From Rhodospirillaceae bacterium UBA1479 (lineage in GTDB: Bacteria; Pseudomonadota; Alphaproteobacteria; Rhodospirillales; Casp-alpha2), in NCBI GenBank assembly GCA_002325375.1, contig DCRZ01000001.1, positions 248,001 through 312,000 on the forward strand: 64,000 nucleotides of DNA, read 5' to 3'. Both the position numbers and the translations under genes were made by a program. Of this stretch, positions 1-8,081 are shown in pieces. How positions within the stretch are numbered: position 1 is the first letter of the stretch; each line of letters opens with the position of its first letter. The notes under the pieces are model-generated. The model was not told where the DNA came from. It made no database searches and saw nothing but the letters and a program-made list of their open reading frames with translations.

Positions 1-384
1 CTTGATGGGCCGGGTGCCGACCGTCTTGAAGGTTTCACCGCCGTATCCGGAAAACAGCACGGCAAGTTCGCCGGCGCTCAGGCGCCGTGCGGCATCATTC
101 AATTTGCGGCGTGCGTCCTGATCGGCCTTGGCCCAATGGGTGCCGGATACGAAGCTGACCATCAAGGGCATGTGGAAATAGCGGTCTAGATGCTCGAGAA
201 ATTTCGTGTAACGACCTGAAATGCCAAGATTATCGCTGTCTTTCATGACGGCGAGGAGATCGCTGTGGAACGCATCGACAACCGCCTCAGGCGTGTCGGC
301 GCGGACGATCGAAGGTGTCATGGCAAAGGCAACGAGCACCCATGTCAGCACGAGCTTAACGGCCTGTCGGCGAAATGGGGTCAT
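1..384 (-). CDS. mlaC: MlaC/Ttg2D-family phospholipid-binding protein, partial at window edge
   Basis: The first 128 codons of a minus-strand gene are visible; the 3' part lies outside the window. The product starts MTPFRRQAVK, has a signal peptide (about residues 8-29, ending SIVRA before DTPEAVV), then the ABC-associated periplasmic domain typical of Ttg2D/MlaC (helical AVVDAFHSDLL; fLEHLDRYFHMPLMVSFV). MlaC ferries phospholipids across the periplasm between the outer-membrane MlaA complex and the inner-membrane MlaFEDB transporter. It is divergent from mlaA, so the two members of the pathway share a control region. The ATG at 384-382 is the first one that gives a proper signal peptide. The family call is good; the related HpnM (hopanoid-associated) subgroup cannot be excluded from the N-terminal part. 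Confidence 0.8.
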   Translation of the reverse strand, partial: MTPFRRQAVKLVLTWVLVAFAMTPSIVRADTPEAVVDAFHSDLLAVMKDSDNLGISGRYTKFLEHLDRYFHMPLMVSFVSGTHWAKADQDARRKLNDAARRLSAGELAVLFSGYGGETFKTVGTRPIK

Positions 385-519
385 GATTATGAGCGCCTCC
401 CTGGTGTGCCAGGATATGCATTTTTCTCTGAGGTTCAAGCACCCTGGCGTTGGGCCTGGGCACACGCTCAAATCACGATTTAGTTAGCGGTCAACGGTAA
501 ATAAATTACTTTGAATCGG

Positions 520-548
520 TTGCGGGGGGTGGCAACTTCACTTATTAC
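520..548 (+). promoter_or_regulatory. Candidate sigma-70-type promoter for mlaA
   Basis: TTGCGG (520-525), 17-nt spacer, TATTAC (543-548), in the mlaC-mlaA divergent region. Pattern match only. Confidence 0.35.
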
Positions 549-566
549 TTCACGGCAACAGATGGC

Positions 567-1529
567 ATGCCTGAGCATGTCACATTGCCAAGCAGATTCA
601 ACCGACTGCCGAAGAGGGCGGTTGTGACGAGGAAATGGGGCTGGGTTTTGACCGGTAGGTTTCGAAATTTCGCGGTCGGTGCGATTTTTGCGGCTGGCTT
701 GTTCCTGGGAACTGCTCAGGCGGATGATCAGGCGCGGGTTCTGTCGTACCAGGGCGGATTGATCGCTCAGTCGGACATCCAACTGTCACAGGCGGACGAT
801 AACGGCAACGATCCGCTGGAAAGCATGAACCGGGCCATCTTCTCTTTCAACGAAGGGGTGCAGGAAGGTCTTCTGCGGCCGATCGTCAATACCTACAATT
901 CAACGGTTCCGGCGACCGGGCGTCAGGCCCTCAAGAACATGTTCGACAACCTGTCGTCGCCGATCACCTTCGTCAACGACGTGCTGCAGTTCGAGTTCGA
1001 ACGCGCACTGGTGACTTTCATGCGCACGTTCCTTAACACGACGGTCGGCATGGCCGGCATGGTCGATATGGCGTCCGAGATGGGCTTCCAGAAGCACAGC
1101 GAGGATTTCGGCCAGACCCTGGGTGTTTGGGGCGTGGGCGAGGGTTTCTATGTCGTGCTGCCGATCCTGGGGCCGTCCAATCCGCGCGATGCGATTGGAC
1201 GTCTGTTGATCGACAGCTATTTCGACCCGCTGGGCTATTACCTGGATAATGTCGATGCGGACGAGGTCGATCTGGCCCTTGATGTCGTCGACGGCCTTCT
1301 GGAATATGCCGACGTGGTCGAAGAACTGGACCAGATCAAGAAGACCTCGGTCGATTATTATGCGGCGATCCGCTCGCTCTATCGTCAGAAGCGCAATGCG
1401 GAAATCTCCAATGGCCAGAATCTGGACCTGCCGCCGATTCCCGACCTTGCGCCGGAAATCCGCAGCGAGCTGCCCGCTGGTGGCGGGCTGGATTCCTCGT
1501 TCGCGAAGCTGGATCAGACCGTCCAGTAA
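567..1529 (+). CDS. mlaA: MlaA/VacJ outer-membrane lipid asymmetry protein
   Basis: A VacJ-family protein of up to 320 aa. The hallmark NDPLESMNRAIFSFNE is at about residues 80-95, followed by the conserved donut-forming region (FLNTTVGMAGMVD, EDFGQTLGVWGVGEGFYVVLP, FDPLGYY). MlaA sits in the outer-membrane inner leaflet and removes misplaced phospholipids, passing them to MlaC, which is encoded divergently at 1-384. The signal peptide (about residues 28-52, ending GTAQA) has no lipobox cysteine, so unlike E. coli MlaA it does not look like a lipoprotein. The start is uncertain: ATG 567 leaves a long pre-signal segment, and GTG 624 behind GAGGG is a reasonable alternative. Confidence 0.88.
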   Translation: MPEHVTLPSRFNRLPKRAVVTRKWGWVLTGRFRNFAVGAIFAAGLFLGTAQADDQARVLSYQGGLIAQSDIQLSQADDNGNDPLESMNRAIFSFNEGVQEGLLRPIVNTYNSTVPATGRQALKNMFDNLSSPITFVNDVLQFEFERALVTFMRTFLNTTVGMAGMVDMASEMGFQKHSEDFGQTLGVWGVGEGFYVVLPILGPSNPRDAIGRLLIDSYFDPLGYYLDNVDADEVDLALDVVDGLLEYADVVEELDQIKKTSVDYYAAIRSLYRQKRNAEISNGQNLDLPPIPDLAPEIRSELPAGGGLDSSFAKLDQTVQ

Positions 1530-1560
1530 CAGGTCGCGGCCTGGGATTTTCCCTGAAATC

Positions 1561-1589
1561 TTGAAATTTTAGACGAGTCTCGCTATAGT
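1561..1589 (+). promoter_or_regulatory. Promoter upstream of the rpoH leader
   Basis: TTGAAA (1561-1566), exactly 17 nt, then TATAGT (1584-1589): a near-consensus housekeeping promoter. The context CTTGAAA...CGCTATAGT also resembles alphaproteobacterial RpoH promoters (CTTG, about 17 nt, CYTATNT), so autoregulation of rpoH is possible. It lies 372 nt upstream of the rpoH ATG, implying a long leader. Confidence 0.55.
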
Positions 1590-1716
1590 AACGAGGTTGG
1601 TGCCCGTATGGGGCCAGCCCTGAATTGCCCGGCTTAACGGCGGGCAGGACGGGCGTTGCGGCCGACAGGCCGTTATCGTCTGAAGACGCCATATTGCTTC
1701 ATAAGGAGGATAAGGC

Positions 1717-1881
1717 ATGAACGCGTACCTGTGCTTTGACCGCACGATTTCATCCTTCCCCGTATTTGGCCCCGTATTTGGCCTTGTGTCTGGATATGCG
1801 TCCGTTTCTGCGGAACGCAGCGCTTATCGCGCGCCGCCCGGCGTCGGGAAATGCCTTTGGCATGCCCCTGACCTGCCATAG
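1717..1881 (+). CDS. Small ORF (54 aa) in the rpoH leader
   Basis: A 54-codon ORF beginning MNAYLCFDRT, with an AAGGAGG Shine-Dalgarno (1703-1709) 7 nt before its ATG, the best ribosome site in this part of the window. The peptide has an internal near-repeat (FPVFGPVFG, from a duplicated 12-nt CCCCGTATTTGG-like unit) and no recognised domain. It ends 79 nt before rpoH and lies downstream of the 1561-1589 promoter, so it would be co-transcribed as a leader peptide. A further 13-codon frame (1914-1955) ends 5 nt before rpoH but has no ribosome site. I do not recognise the product; it may be non-functional. Confidence 0.4.
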   Translation: MNAYLCFDRTISSFPVFGPVFGLVSGYASVSAERSAYRAPPGVGKCLWHAPDLP

Positions 1882-1960
1882 AGCCGCCGTATTCGAAATC
1901 TAGAACTCAAATCATGTCCTTGGGCGGATACACACCGCCCCAACAGGGGAAGTAGAGAAA

Positions 1961-2845
1961 ATGACAACGATGACAGTACCTGCCGTTCCGACCGAAGGAG
2001 GCCTGAGCCAGTATTTCCGTGAGATCTGGAAATTCCCCCTCTTGGAGAAGGAGGAGGAGCAGAGGCTGGCGCTGCGCTGGACCGAGCACGGCGACGTTGA
2101 CGCCGCCCACATGCTGGTTACCTCGCACCTGCGCCTGGTGGCGAAGATCGCCATGGGGTACCGGGGCTACGGCCTGCCGGTCGCGGACCTGATTTCCGAA
2201 GGCAACATCGGCCTTATGAAGGCCGTGAAGAAGTTCGAGCCGGAGCGCGGTTTCCGTTTGTCCACTTACGCCATGTGGTGGATCAAGGCGGCGATCACCG
2301 AATACATCCTGAAGTCCTGGTCCCTGGTCAAGATGGGCACCGTCTCGTCGCAGAAAAAGCTGTTCTTTAGCCTGCGCAGCCTGAAGGGCCGTCTGAAGAT
2401 CATGGATTCGGGTGAACTGAATCCGGAAGACGCCCGGCGCATTTCCGAGGAAGTCGGCGTGTCGACCGACGACATCACCTACATGAACCGGCGCCTTGCG
2501 GCCCGCGACATGTCCCTGAACGCCCCGGTGACCCAGGAAGAGGGTGCCGTCGAATTCCAGGATACCCTGGTCGATGATCGCCCCAGCCCGGAAGCCATGT
2601 TCGGCGACACGGAAGAAGGCAACTTCCGCCGGACCCTGGTTCAGGAAGCCATGGCGGCCCTGCCCAAACGCGAGCGCGAGATCTTCGTTGAGCGCCGTCT
2701 AACGGACGAGCCCGCGACCCTCGAGGATCTGGGGAGCCAGTATGGCATCAGCCGGGAACGGGTGCGTCAGCTCGAAAACCGGGCCTTTGAAAAGGTCCAG
2801 AAGCACGTCGCTCGGGCCCTTGCCGACACGGTTGGCGCCGTCTAG
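1961..2845 (+). CDS. rpoH: RNA polymerase sigma-32 factor RpoH
   Basis: 294 aa, the usual RpoH length. Region 2 reads HLRLVAKIAMGYRGYGLPVADLISEGNIGLM and FRLSTYAMWWIKAAITEYIL; the RpoH box characteristic of heat-shock sigma factors is QKKLFFSLR (about residues 128-136); region 4.2 ends in the helix-turn-helix TLEDLGSQYGISRERVRQLE. It directs RNA polymerase to heat-shock genes such as chaperones and proteases; htpX at 43.3 kb is a plausible target. The ATG follows GGGGAAG. A GGGCGG/CCGCCC hairpin (1922-1940) sits just before the ribosome site and could affect translation. Many alphaproteobacteria carry more than one rpoH; only one is visible here. Confidence 0.95.
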   Translation: MTTMTVPAVPTEGGLSQYFREIWKFPLLEKEEEQRLALRWTEHGDVDAAHMLVTSHLRLVAKIAMGYRGYGLPVADLISEGNIGLMKAVKKFEPERGFRLSTYAMWWIKAAITEYILKSWSLVKMGTVSSQKKLFFSLRSLKGRLKIMDSGELNPEDARRISEEVGVSTDDITYMNRRLAARDMSLNAPVTQEEGAVEFQDTLVDDRPSPEAMFGDTEEGNFRRTLVQEAMAALPKREREIFVERRLTDEPATLEDLGSQYGISRERVRQLENRAFEKVQKHVARALADTVGAV

Positions 2846-2889
2846 GGACCAGCCTGTCTTAGACGCTTCGTACCATGAAACTCATAGCG

Positions 2890-2920
2890 CACCCGGCGCC
2901 GCGAAAAGCGGCGCCGGGTG
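2890..2920 (+). terminator. Strong hairpin after rpoH
   Basis: A perfect 13-bp stem (CACCCGGCGCCGC / GCGGCGCCGGGTG) closes a GAAAA loop 44 nt after the rpoH stop. There is no U-tract after it, so it is a terminator or an RNA-stabilising 3' end. Confidence 0.6.
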
Positions 2921-2986
2921 ATTGCGTTCGGGGTATCTGCTAGGGTCCGAACAGTCTGTCAGAATGCGTTTGAGGGCGTCCGTGTC

Positions 2987-3751
2987 ATGCTTGTCCTGTA
3001 TACCGATTTCGGTTTCCAAGGTCCCTATGTGGGGCAGATGAAGGCGGTCCTGCACATGGGCGCACCCGGTGTCCCGGTGGTCGACCTGATGCATGATGCG
3101 CCGCCCTTCGATCCTCAGTCTTCCGCCTATCTGTTGGCTGCGTTGGTGGGCGACCTCACGCCTGGGGCTGTTGTTCTGGCCGTCGTCGACCCGGGAGTGG
3201 GAACGGATCGACGCGCGCTGGTCGTGGAAGCGGACGGTCGTTGGTTCATCGGGCCCGACAACGGTCTTTTCGCGCTGACGGTTCGCCGGGCGGCGGCGGC
3301 GCGGGCATGGGAAATTACCTGGCGTCCGGAAAAGCTTTCAGCCAGTTTTCACGGTCGCGACCTGTTCGCGCCGGTGGCGGCGGAGATCGCCGCCGCCGGC
3401 ACCTTCGACGATGCGCGAAAGGGGCGGCAAATCGCGCTGCAGGAGGTTGATCGGCCCGATTGGCCGGATGAATTAGAGCGAATTGTATACGTCGATGGGT
3501 ATGGCAATGTAATTTCCGGCATGCGTGCGGAAAATCTCTCGCCAAACCACCGAATTTTAGTTCACAATGTTGAAATCAAAGGCGAAAAGACCTTCGCCTC
3601 GGTTCCGCCGGACAGCTTGTTCTGGTATGCGAATTCGAGCGGTCTGGTCGAAATCGCCTGTAATCGAGGGCGGGCGGATCGGCGCTTGGGTGTGTCGGTC
3701 GGGACGGGGGTTCGTGTCGTTGGAAATCAATCTGTGACAGCCGTTACTTGA
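2987..3751 (+). CDS. SAM hydroxide adenosyltransferase (DUF62 family)
   Basis: 254 aa from ATG 2987 (MLVLYTDFG). The family splits S-adenosylmethionine into adenosine and methionine using an activated hydroxide; related enzymes are the fluorinase and chlorinase. Visible landmarks are the N-terminal YTDFG with the SAM-binding Asp, VDPGVGTDRRALVVEADGRWFIGPDNG in the middle, and FHGRDLFAPVAA carrying the His of the conserved Asp-Arg-His set. It lacks the 23-residue insertion of fluorinases as far as can be judged. An upstream GTG at 2918 lies inside the rpoH hairpin and is unlikely to be the start. It is a single gene between rpoH and an MBL gene; its physiological role is unclear family-wide. 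Confidence 0.85.
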   Translation: MLVLYTDFGFQGPYVGQMKAVLHMGAPGVPVVDLMHDAPPFDPQSSAYLLAALVGDLTPGAVVLAVVDPGVGTDRRALVVEADGRWFIGPDNGLFALTVRRAAAARAWEITWRPEKLSASFHGRDLFAPVAAEIAAAGTFDDARKGRQIALQEVDRPDWPDELERIVYVDGYGNVISGMRAENLSPNHRILVHNVEIKGEKTFASVPPDSLFWYANSSGLVEIACNRGRADRRLGVSVGTGVRVVGNQSVTAVT

Positions 3752-3885
3752 TGGCCTATACAGGGAATTAACCGTACCGCAAAGGTACTGATAAAGCCGT
3801 GTGCCACCGAGGGCCTGTCCGCAAGGGAGTTTACCGCTGCGTTCGTTCACGCGCGTGAACAGACCGCGAAAGTCTGCATGAGATC

Positions 3886-4716
3886 ATGGCCATCCGTCTG
3901 AAATTTTGGGGAGTTAGAGGAAGCATTGCCTGCGCCACGCCGCAGCATATGAAGTATGGCGGCAACACCAGTTGCATTGAAGTTGAAGCGGGTGATTACC
4001 GGTTCGTCATGGACGCGGGTACCGGCATCCGGTCCTACGGCAACTCCTTTCTTCAGTCCGGCGCGAAATGCTCCCACTTACTGCTGACCCACACCCATTG
4101 GGACCATATCAACGGATTCCCGTTCTTCGTGCCTGCCTATAATCCCGAGTACGCGATCCACATCATGGCCGGCCATTTGAAAAGCCGCGGCGACGAGGGC
4201 ATTCAGGACATCCTGTCGACTCAGATGCATAATCCGATGTTCCCGGTACCGCTGGAGGCCATGCAGGCCAAGCTGCGGTTCGAGGACTTCGACGCGGGCG
4301 ATAGTTTTTCCCTGCCGTCGGACATTACGGTCAAGACAGCGCCCCTGAATCACCCCAACGGTGCCACCGGATATCGGGTTGAACACGAAGGTGCCGCGAT
4401 CTGCTACGTCACCGATACGGAACACATACCGGGGACATTGGATGAAAACATCCTGGGTCTGATCGAAGGCGCCGATCTGGTGATCTATGACAGCACCTAT
4501 ACCGAGGAAGAATTTCCCGCCAAGGTCGGCTGGGGCCATTCGACCTGGAATCAGGGCATGCGCCTGTGCCGGGCTGCCAACGTCAAGCGCATGGCGATCT
4601 TCCACCACGACCCGGAACACGACGATGCCTTCATGGACAAATTGGCGGTTGAGGCCGAGGCGGCCTGGGAAGGCAACTTCGTCTGCCGCGAAGGCATGGA
4701 ACTGATCATCGAGTGA
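3886..4716 (+). CDS. Metallo-beta-lactamase-fold hydrolase (PhnP/phosphodiesterase-like)
   Basis: 276 aa. It begins with a beta-strand and GVRGS and YGGNTSC motifs, carries the metal motif HTHWDH (about residues 69-74), then a central His (LNHPNGATGYR, about 152), CYVTDTEH (about 170-177) and a C-terminal FHHDPEHDD. This arrangement is seen in MBL-fold phosphodiesterases of the PhnP/RNase Z class rather than in beta-lactamases. The protein is cytoplasmic, with no signal peptide. The substrate cannot be told; a cyclic-nucleotide or other phosphodiester is possible, and the window does encode two cyclases. It is a monocistronic plus-strand gene, convergent with motB. Confidence 0.75.
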   Translation: MAIRLKFWGVRGSIACATPQHMKYGGNTSCIEVEAGDYRFVMDAGTGIRSYGNSFLQSGAKCSHLLLTHTHWDHINGFPFFVPAYNPEYAIHIMAGHLKSRGDEGIQDILSTQMHNPMFPVPLEAMQAKLRFEDFDAGDSFSLPSDITVKTAPLNHPNGATGYRVEHEGAAICYVTDTEHIPGTLDENILGLIEGADLVIYDSTYTEEEFPAKVGWGHSTWNQGMRLCRAANVKRMAIFHHDPEHDDAFMDKLAVEAEAAWEGNFVCREGMELIIE

Positions 4717-4814
4717 TCGTCCGGCCCGCGGCCGCCGCGAAAGCGCCGTATCCGAGCCTCATCAATTGAGATTGGATTGTTCGCGCCGGCCTTCACCGGC
4801 CCGCTGCGATGCCC

Positions 4815-5687
4815 TTATTGCTGCGCGGGGGCCGGCTGCTGGCTCTCGGCGGCGGGGGCTTGTGTTTCTTGGGGGACTTGGCCTTCCTGCGGCGGCTGTC
4901 CTTCGCCTTGGCCTTCCTGCGGTGGCTGTCCTTCGCCCTGCTGTTCCTTGGCGCGCTTCTCCGCCTCGGCCTTGGCGCGAATAATGGCAAGGTGCTGGTA
5001 CCAGACCTCGCGCTCCTTCAGGGACATGGCGGTCACGCGGATCGACGTGCGCCGGTTGGTCATCTGATTTTCCGGAATCGGCACGCCTTCCTCGGTGCGG
5101 TTCGGCACCTTGGGTTTTTGATCGGCGAAACCGGTGGCGCTCATCTTCAGGGGATCGACAAACTGCCGGTCCGCGAAGAATCGGACGACCGTCGCCGCGC
5201 GCGATGTCGACAATTCCCAGTTTGACGGGAAGCGTTCCGTCGAGATCGGTTCGTCGTCGGTATGGCCTTCGATCTGGACGTTATAAGTGGCGTAGCGCGG
5301 CGCGCTGATGGTCTGGGCGATCTTTTCCAGGTAGGGAACGGCTTCTTCGCGCAACTCGGCCGATCCGGGCTTGTAGAAGGCGCCGGACGACAGTTCGATG
5401 ACCACGCCCTTGGAGTCCTTGGTCACCTGCACGGCGCGGTCGGCCTGCATCTGGAACACGACGTCTTCCAGGTCGATCTTCAGTTTTTCCGTGGGCGACG
5501 CGTTGTCGTCGGACGACCCGATCTTTTCCTTGATCGCGGCGGCCGCTTCCTCGAAGGCGGGAATGTCGAATTCGGCGAAGGTCAGCATCATCACGAAGAA
5601 GCACATCAGCAGCGTGATGGCGTCGGCATAGGTGACCAGCCAGTCTTCTTTTTCCTCTTCGGGGGTGAGTTTGACAGGAACTCCCAT
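4815..5687 (-). CDS. motB: MotB-like stator protein with OmpA domain
   Basis: 290 aa. A short cytoplasmic start (DWLVTYADAITLLMCFFVMM) contains the single membrane helix with the proton-binding Asp (D22 in YAD). A plug/linker follows, then an OmpA/peptidoglycan-binding domain (about residues 110-222: VQIEGHTDDEPIS, NWELSTSRAATVVRFF, NRRTSIRV). With MotA it forms a proton-driven torque unit anchored to peptidoglycan. The tail after about residue 245 is Gln/Pro/Glu-rich and contains a perfect ten-residue tandem repeat (GEGQPPQEGQ twice), not part of the family core. It lies 51 nt downstream of motA. No other flagellar genes are nearby, so a non-flagellar energising role cannot be excluded. Confidence 0.85.
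   Translation of the reverse strand: MGVPVKLTPEEEKEDWLVTYADAITLLMCFFVMMLTFAEFDIPAFEEAAAAIKEKIGSSDDNASPTEKLKIDLEDVVFQMQADRAVQVTKDSKGVVIELSSGAFYKPGSAELREEAVPYLEKIAQTISAPRYATYNVQIEGHTDDEPISTERFPSNWELSTSRAATVVRFFADRQFVDPLKMSATGFADQKPKVPNRTEEGVPIPENQMTNRRTSIRVTAMSLKEREVWYQHLAIIRAKAEAEKRAKEQQGEGQPPQEGQGEGQPPQEGQVPQETQAPAAESQQPAPAQQ
4877..4936 (-). repeat. 30-bp tandem repeat in the motB 3' end
   Basis: Two adjacent 30-bp copies (4877-4906 and 4907-4936) differing at one base, encoding the doubled GEGQPPQEGQ block. Slippage or unequal recombination could change copy number. Confidence 0.85.
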
Positions 5688-5738
5688 GGCGTCAGCCCGC
5701 GCAGACCGGCAAGTGCATCAATACCTGCCGCGGCATGG

Positions 5739-6533
5739 CTACCTCTTCATTTTGTCGATGTTGAAGTGGATGGCCGGGTCGAGGAAGCTGTTCATGCGGT
5801 CCGCGATGTAGCGGGGGTTCTTCTTGTCGGCCAGAAGCGACAGTCCCTCGGCGATCAGGTAATTGCGGAAGCGCACGATTTCCTCGCGCTGCTGGATCTT
5901 GGTCGCCGCGGGAATGAAAATCATTCGGGCGAACATGACGCCGTACAAGGTCGTCAGTAGCGCGACCGCAAGGCCCGCGCCCAACTGCGTCGGATCGCCG
6001 CCCAGATTGTCGAGCATGATGATCAGGCCGACCAGGGTCCCGATCATGCCGAACGCCGGCGCGGCGCCGCCCATGCTGCGCAGGATGTCGACCTGCACCG
6101 TGTTGCGCCCGAAGGTCGATTCGATGGCGTTGGTCAGGATTTCGCGGACTTCCTCGCCGGTGTAGCCGGAAATCACCATATCGACGCCGAATTTCAGGAA
6201 CTTGTCGCCGCGTACGGCTTTCTTGGCCTCGGCCTCAAGCGCCGGTGGGCCGCTTTTCTGAACCGTGTAGGCCCAGCGAATGATTCGTCCAACCTCGGAC
6301 TTCAGCACGTTACGCCCGACCTTGGGCGAAAACAGGATGCGCCAAATCAGCTTCAACGACAGCATGACGTAGCGGGGCTCATAAGAGATGAACGTCGCGG
6401 AAAGGGTGCCGCCGACAACCATTAAAAGGCTCGAAAGGCTTAGGAAAATCAGGAAATTGTCGGTGCTCATCATGACTGAGCCGATGAACAGGCCGAACGC
6501 GGCCAGCAACCCGACGAGTGTGGTAAACGACAT
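5739..6533 (-). CDS. motA: MotA/TolQ/ExbB-family proton channel (MotA-like)
   Basis: 264 aa. Membrane helices lie at about residues 4-22 and 29-49, then a cytoplasmic region with the charged ISGYTGEEVREIL segment, and a second helix pair (about 152-172 MGGAAPAFGMIGTLVGLIIML and 185-206 AGLAVALLTTLYGVMFARMIF) with the Pro and Thr positions typical of MotA/PomA. It forms the ring around MotB. It is transcribed minus-strand from a promoter at 6620-6647 and followed by motB. The length fits flagellar MotA/PomA rather than ExbB (about 240 aa or less). The identity as a flagellar stator is likely but not proven without flagellar neighbours. Confidence 0.88.
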   Translation of the reverse strand: MSFTTLVGLLAAFGLFIGSVMMSTDNFLIFLSLSSLLMVVGGTLSATFISYEPRYVMLSLKLIWRILFSPKVGRNVLKSEVGRIIRWAYTVQKSGPPALEAEAKKAVRGDKFLKFGVDMVISGYTGEEVREILTNAIESTFGRNTVQVDILRSMGGAAPAFGMIGTLVGLIIMLDNLGGDPTQLGAGLAVALLTTLYGVMFARMIFIPAATKIQQREEIVRFRNYLIAEGLSLLADKKNPRYIADRMNSFLDPAIHFNIDKMKR

Positions 6534-6619
6534 GTCTTCCCCGGACCCCTACCAACGCGCGCCGTACCTCACCAACAATGGCTCGGGCGGTGTGCGGTGA
6601 ACTCCCCTAGTGACTATCG

Positions 6620-6647
6620 TTTATAATAGATTGGCACAAAATAACAA
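6620..6647 (-). promoter_or_regulatory. Candidate promoter for motAB
   Basis: On the minus strand: TTGTTA (6647-6642), 16-nt spacer, TATAAA (6625-6620), about 90 nt upstream of the motA ATG in an otherwise GC-rich region. Confidence 0.5.
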
Positions 6648-6719
6648 ATGGTTAGCGTGTCCCGCGTCGTCCGGGGGCGGGAACCGGGCGTGACCGGGCC
6701 GCCGCTAATAGAGCCCATG

Positions 6720-8036
6720 TCAGCGTTCGCGGAAGGCCTCATCCTTCAACTTCAGGACCGGCTTGATCAGATAATCCATGACCGACTTCCGACCCGTGTG
6801 AATATCGACGGTGGCTTCCATGCCGGGCGTGATCGGCAGAAGATCCTTGGTTTTCCCAAGGTAGGTTTTGTCGGTCTGGACCACGACGCGGAAGTAGGGC
6901 GCGCCGTTTTCGTCCGTCGAGGCGTCGGGGGCGACGGCGATGACCCGGCCGTCCAGGCCGCCGTAGCGCACGAAATCATAAGTGGAAATCTTGACCACCG
7001 CGGGCTGGCCTTCGACGATGAAGCCGCGTTCCGTGGGGTTCAGGCGCGCCTCGACGACCAGCTTGTCGCCCGTGGGAACGATTTCCATGATCGGCTCACC
7101 GGCTTTGACGACGCCGCCGACCGTGTTGACGACCATCTTCTGAACGATCCCGTTGATCGGGCTTTTGATCGCCGAGCGCGCACCCTGTTTCTCGGCTTCG
7201 GAGATCAGCTCCTGAATGCGGGCGATCGACTGTTCGACCTTGTTTAGTTCCTCGCGCGCTTCGCGGCGGAACCCTTCCTCTGATTCCGACACCCGTTTCC
7301 TGGCTTCCTCGACCGCCGCCTGGGCGCGCGGTATGGCCGGCACCAGGCCCTTCAACTGGCCGTCCAGGTCTTCGACCTCGGCCTCCAGCTTCAGGTGCTC
7401 GATGCGCGCCGTCAGGCCCTCGGCCAGCAGCGACGCCGACATGGCCAGGCGTTCGCGGGCAAGGGAGTAGTTGCGCTCCGTCGCCTTTTTCTTGGCCTGC
7501 ATTTCCTTGACGTCCAGTTCGCGCTGCTTGATCTGCGACGTCAGCACGCTGATCGACGCCTTCAATTCGCGCTGGCGGGCATCATGGGCCTGGCGCTGGG
7601 CTTCGACCAGGGCGGGTTGCCGAGTTTCCAGGGATCGCGGGAATTTGAGCTTGCGGCCCTCGGCCTCGGCCTGCAGGCGGGCGCGCGCCGCCAGTTCGCT
7701 GTCGAGGCGAACCTGCAGTTCCTCGCGGTTGGTGCCGCCCGACGCCAGATCGAGCAGCAGAAGGTCCTGGCCAATCGACACCGTATCGCCTTCGGAGACG
7801 TAAATTTCCTGAACAATGCCGCCTTCCAGATGCTGAACAACCTTGGTCTTGCCCAGCGGCACGACCTTGCCCAAGGCGACGGAAACCTCGTCCAGCTTGG
7901 CGAAGTTGGCCCAGGTCAGCACCGCCGTGATCAGAATCATGATCGGCCAGGCCGCAACGCGCAGGGACGGCATCGGCCGTTTGATCAGCAGCTCATCCAA
8001 CGGAGAGGCAATGGGCGGGTTCGCTTGGTGTTGCAT
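6720..8036 (-). CDS. HlyD-family type I secretion periplasmic adaptor
   Basis: 438 aa. One N-terminal helix (about residues 28-46, RVAAWPIMILITAVLTWANF) is followed by the lipoyl half-motif GKVVPLGKTKVVQHLEGGIVQEIYVSEGD, a long alpha-hairpin coiled coil (about 115-280), the second lipoyl half (SPINGIVQKMVVNTVGGVV) and the beta-barrel end typical of HlyD/LapC adaptors. It bridges the inner-membrane ABC exporter encoded just upstream (45-nt gap) and a TolC-like outer-membrane channel; a TolC homologue lies at 25.7 kb. No repeat-rich T1SS substrate is encoded nearby. Confidence 0.9.
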   Translation of the reverse strand: MQHQANPPIASPLDELLIKRPMPSLRVAAWPIMILITAVLTWANFAKLDEVSVALGKVVPLGKTKVVQHLEGGIVQEIYVSEGDTVSIGQDLLLLDLASGGTNREELQVRLDSELAARARLQAEAEGRKLKFPRSLETRQPALVEAQRQAHDARQRELKASISVLTSQIKQRELDVKEMQAKKKATERNYSLARERLAMSASLLAEGLTARIEHLKLEAEVEDLDGQLKGLVPAIPRAQAAVEEARKRVSESEEGFRREAREELNKVEQSIARIQELISEAEKQGARSAIKSPINGIVQKMVVNTVGGVVKAGEPIMEIVPTGDKLVVEARLNPTERGFIVEGQPAVVKISTYDFVRYGGLDGRVIAVAPDASTDENGAPYFRVVVQTDKTYLGKTKDLLPITPGMEATVDIHTGRKSVMDYLIKPVLKLKDEAFRER

Positions 8037-8081
8037 GTCTCGGCTCCAGCGCCGGCACGGTCATCCGGGAAGGTTCCCGGC

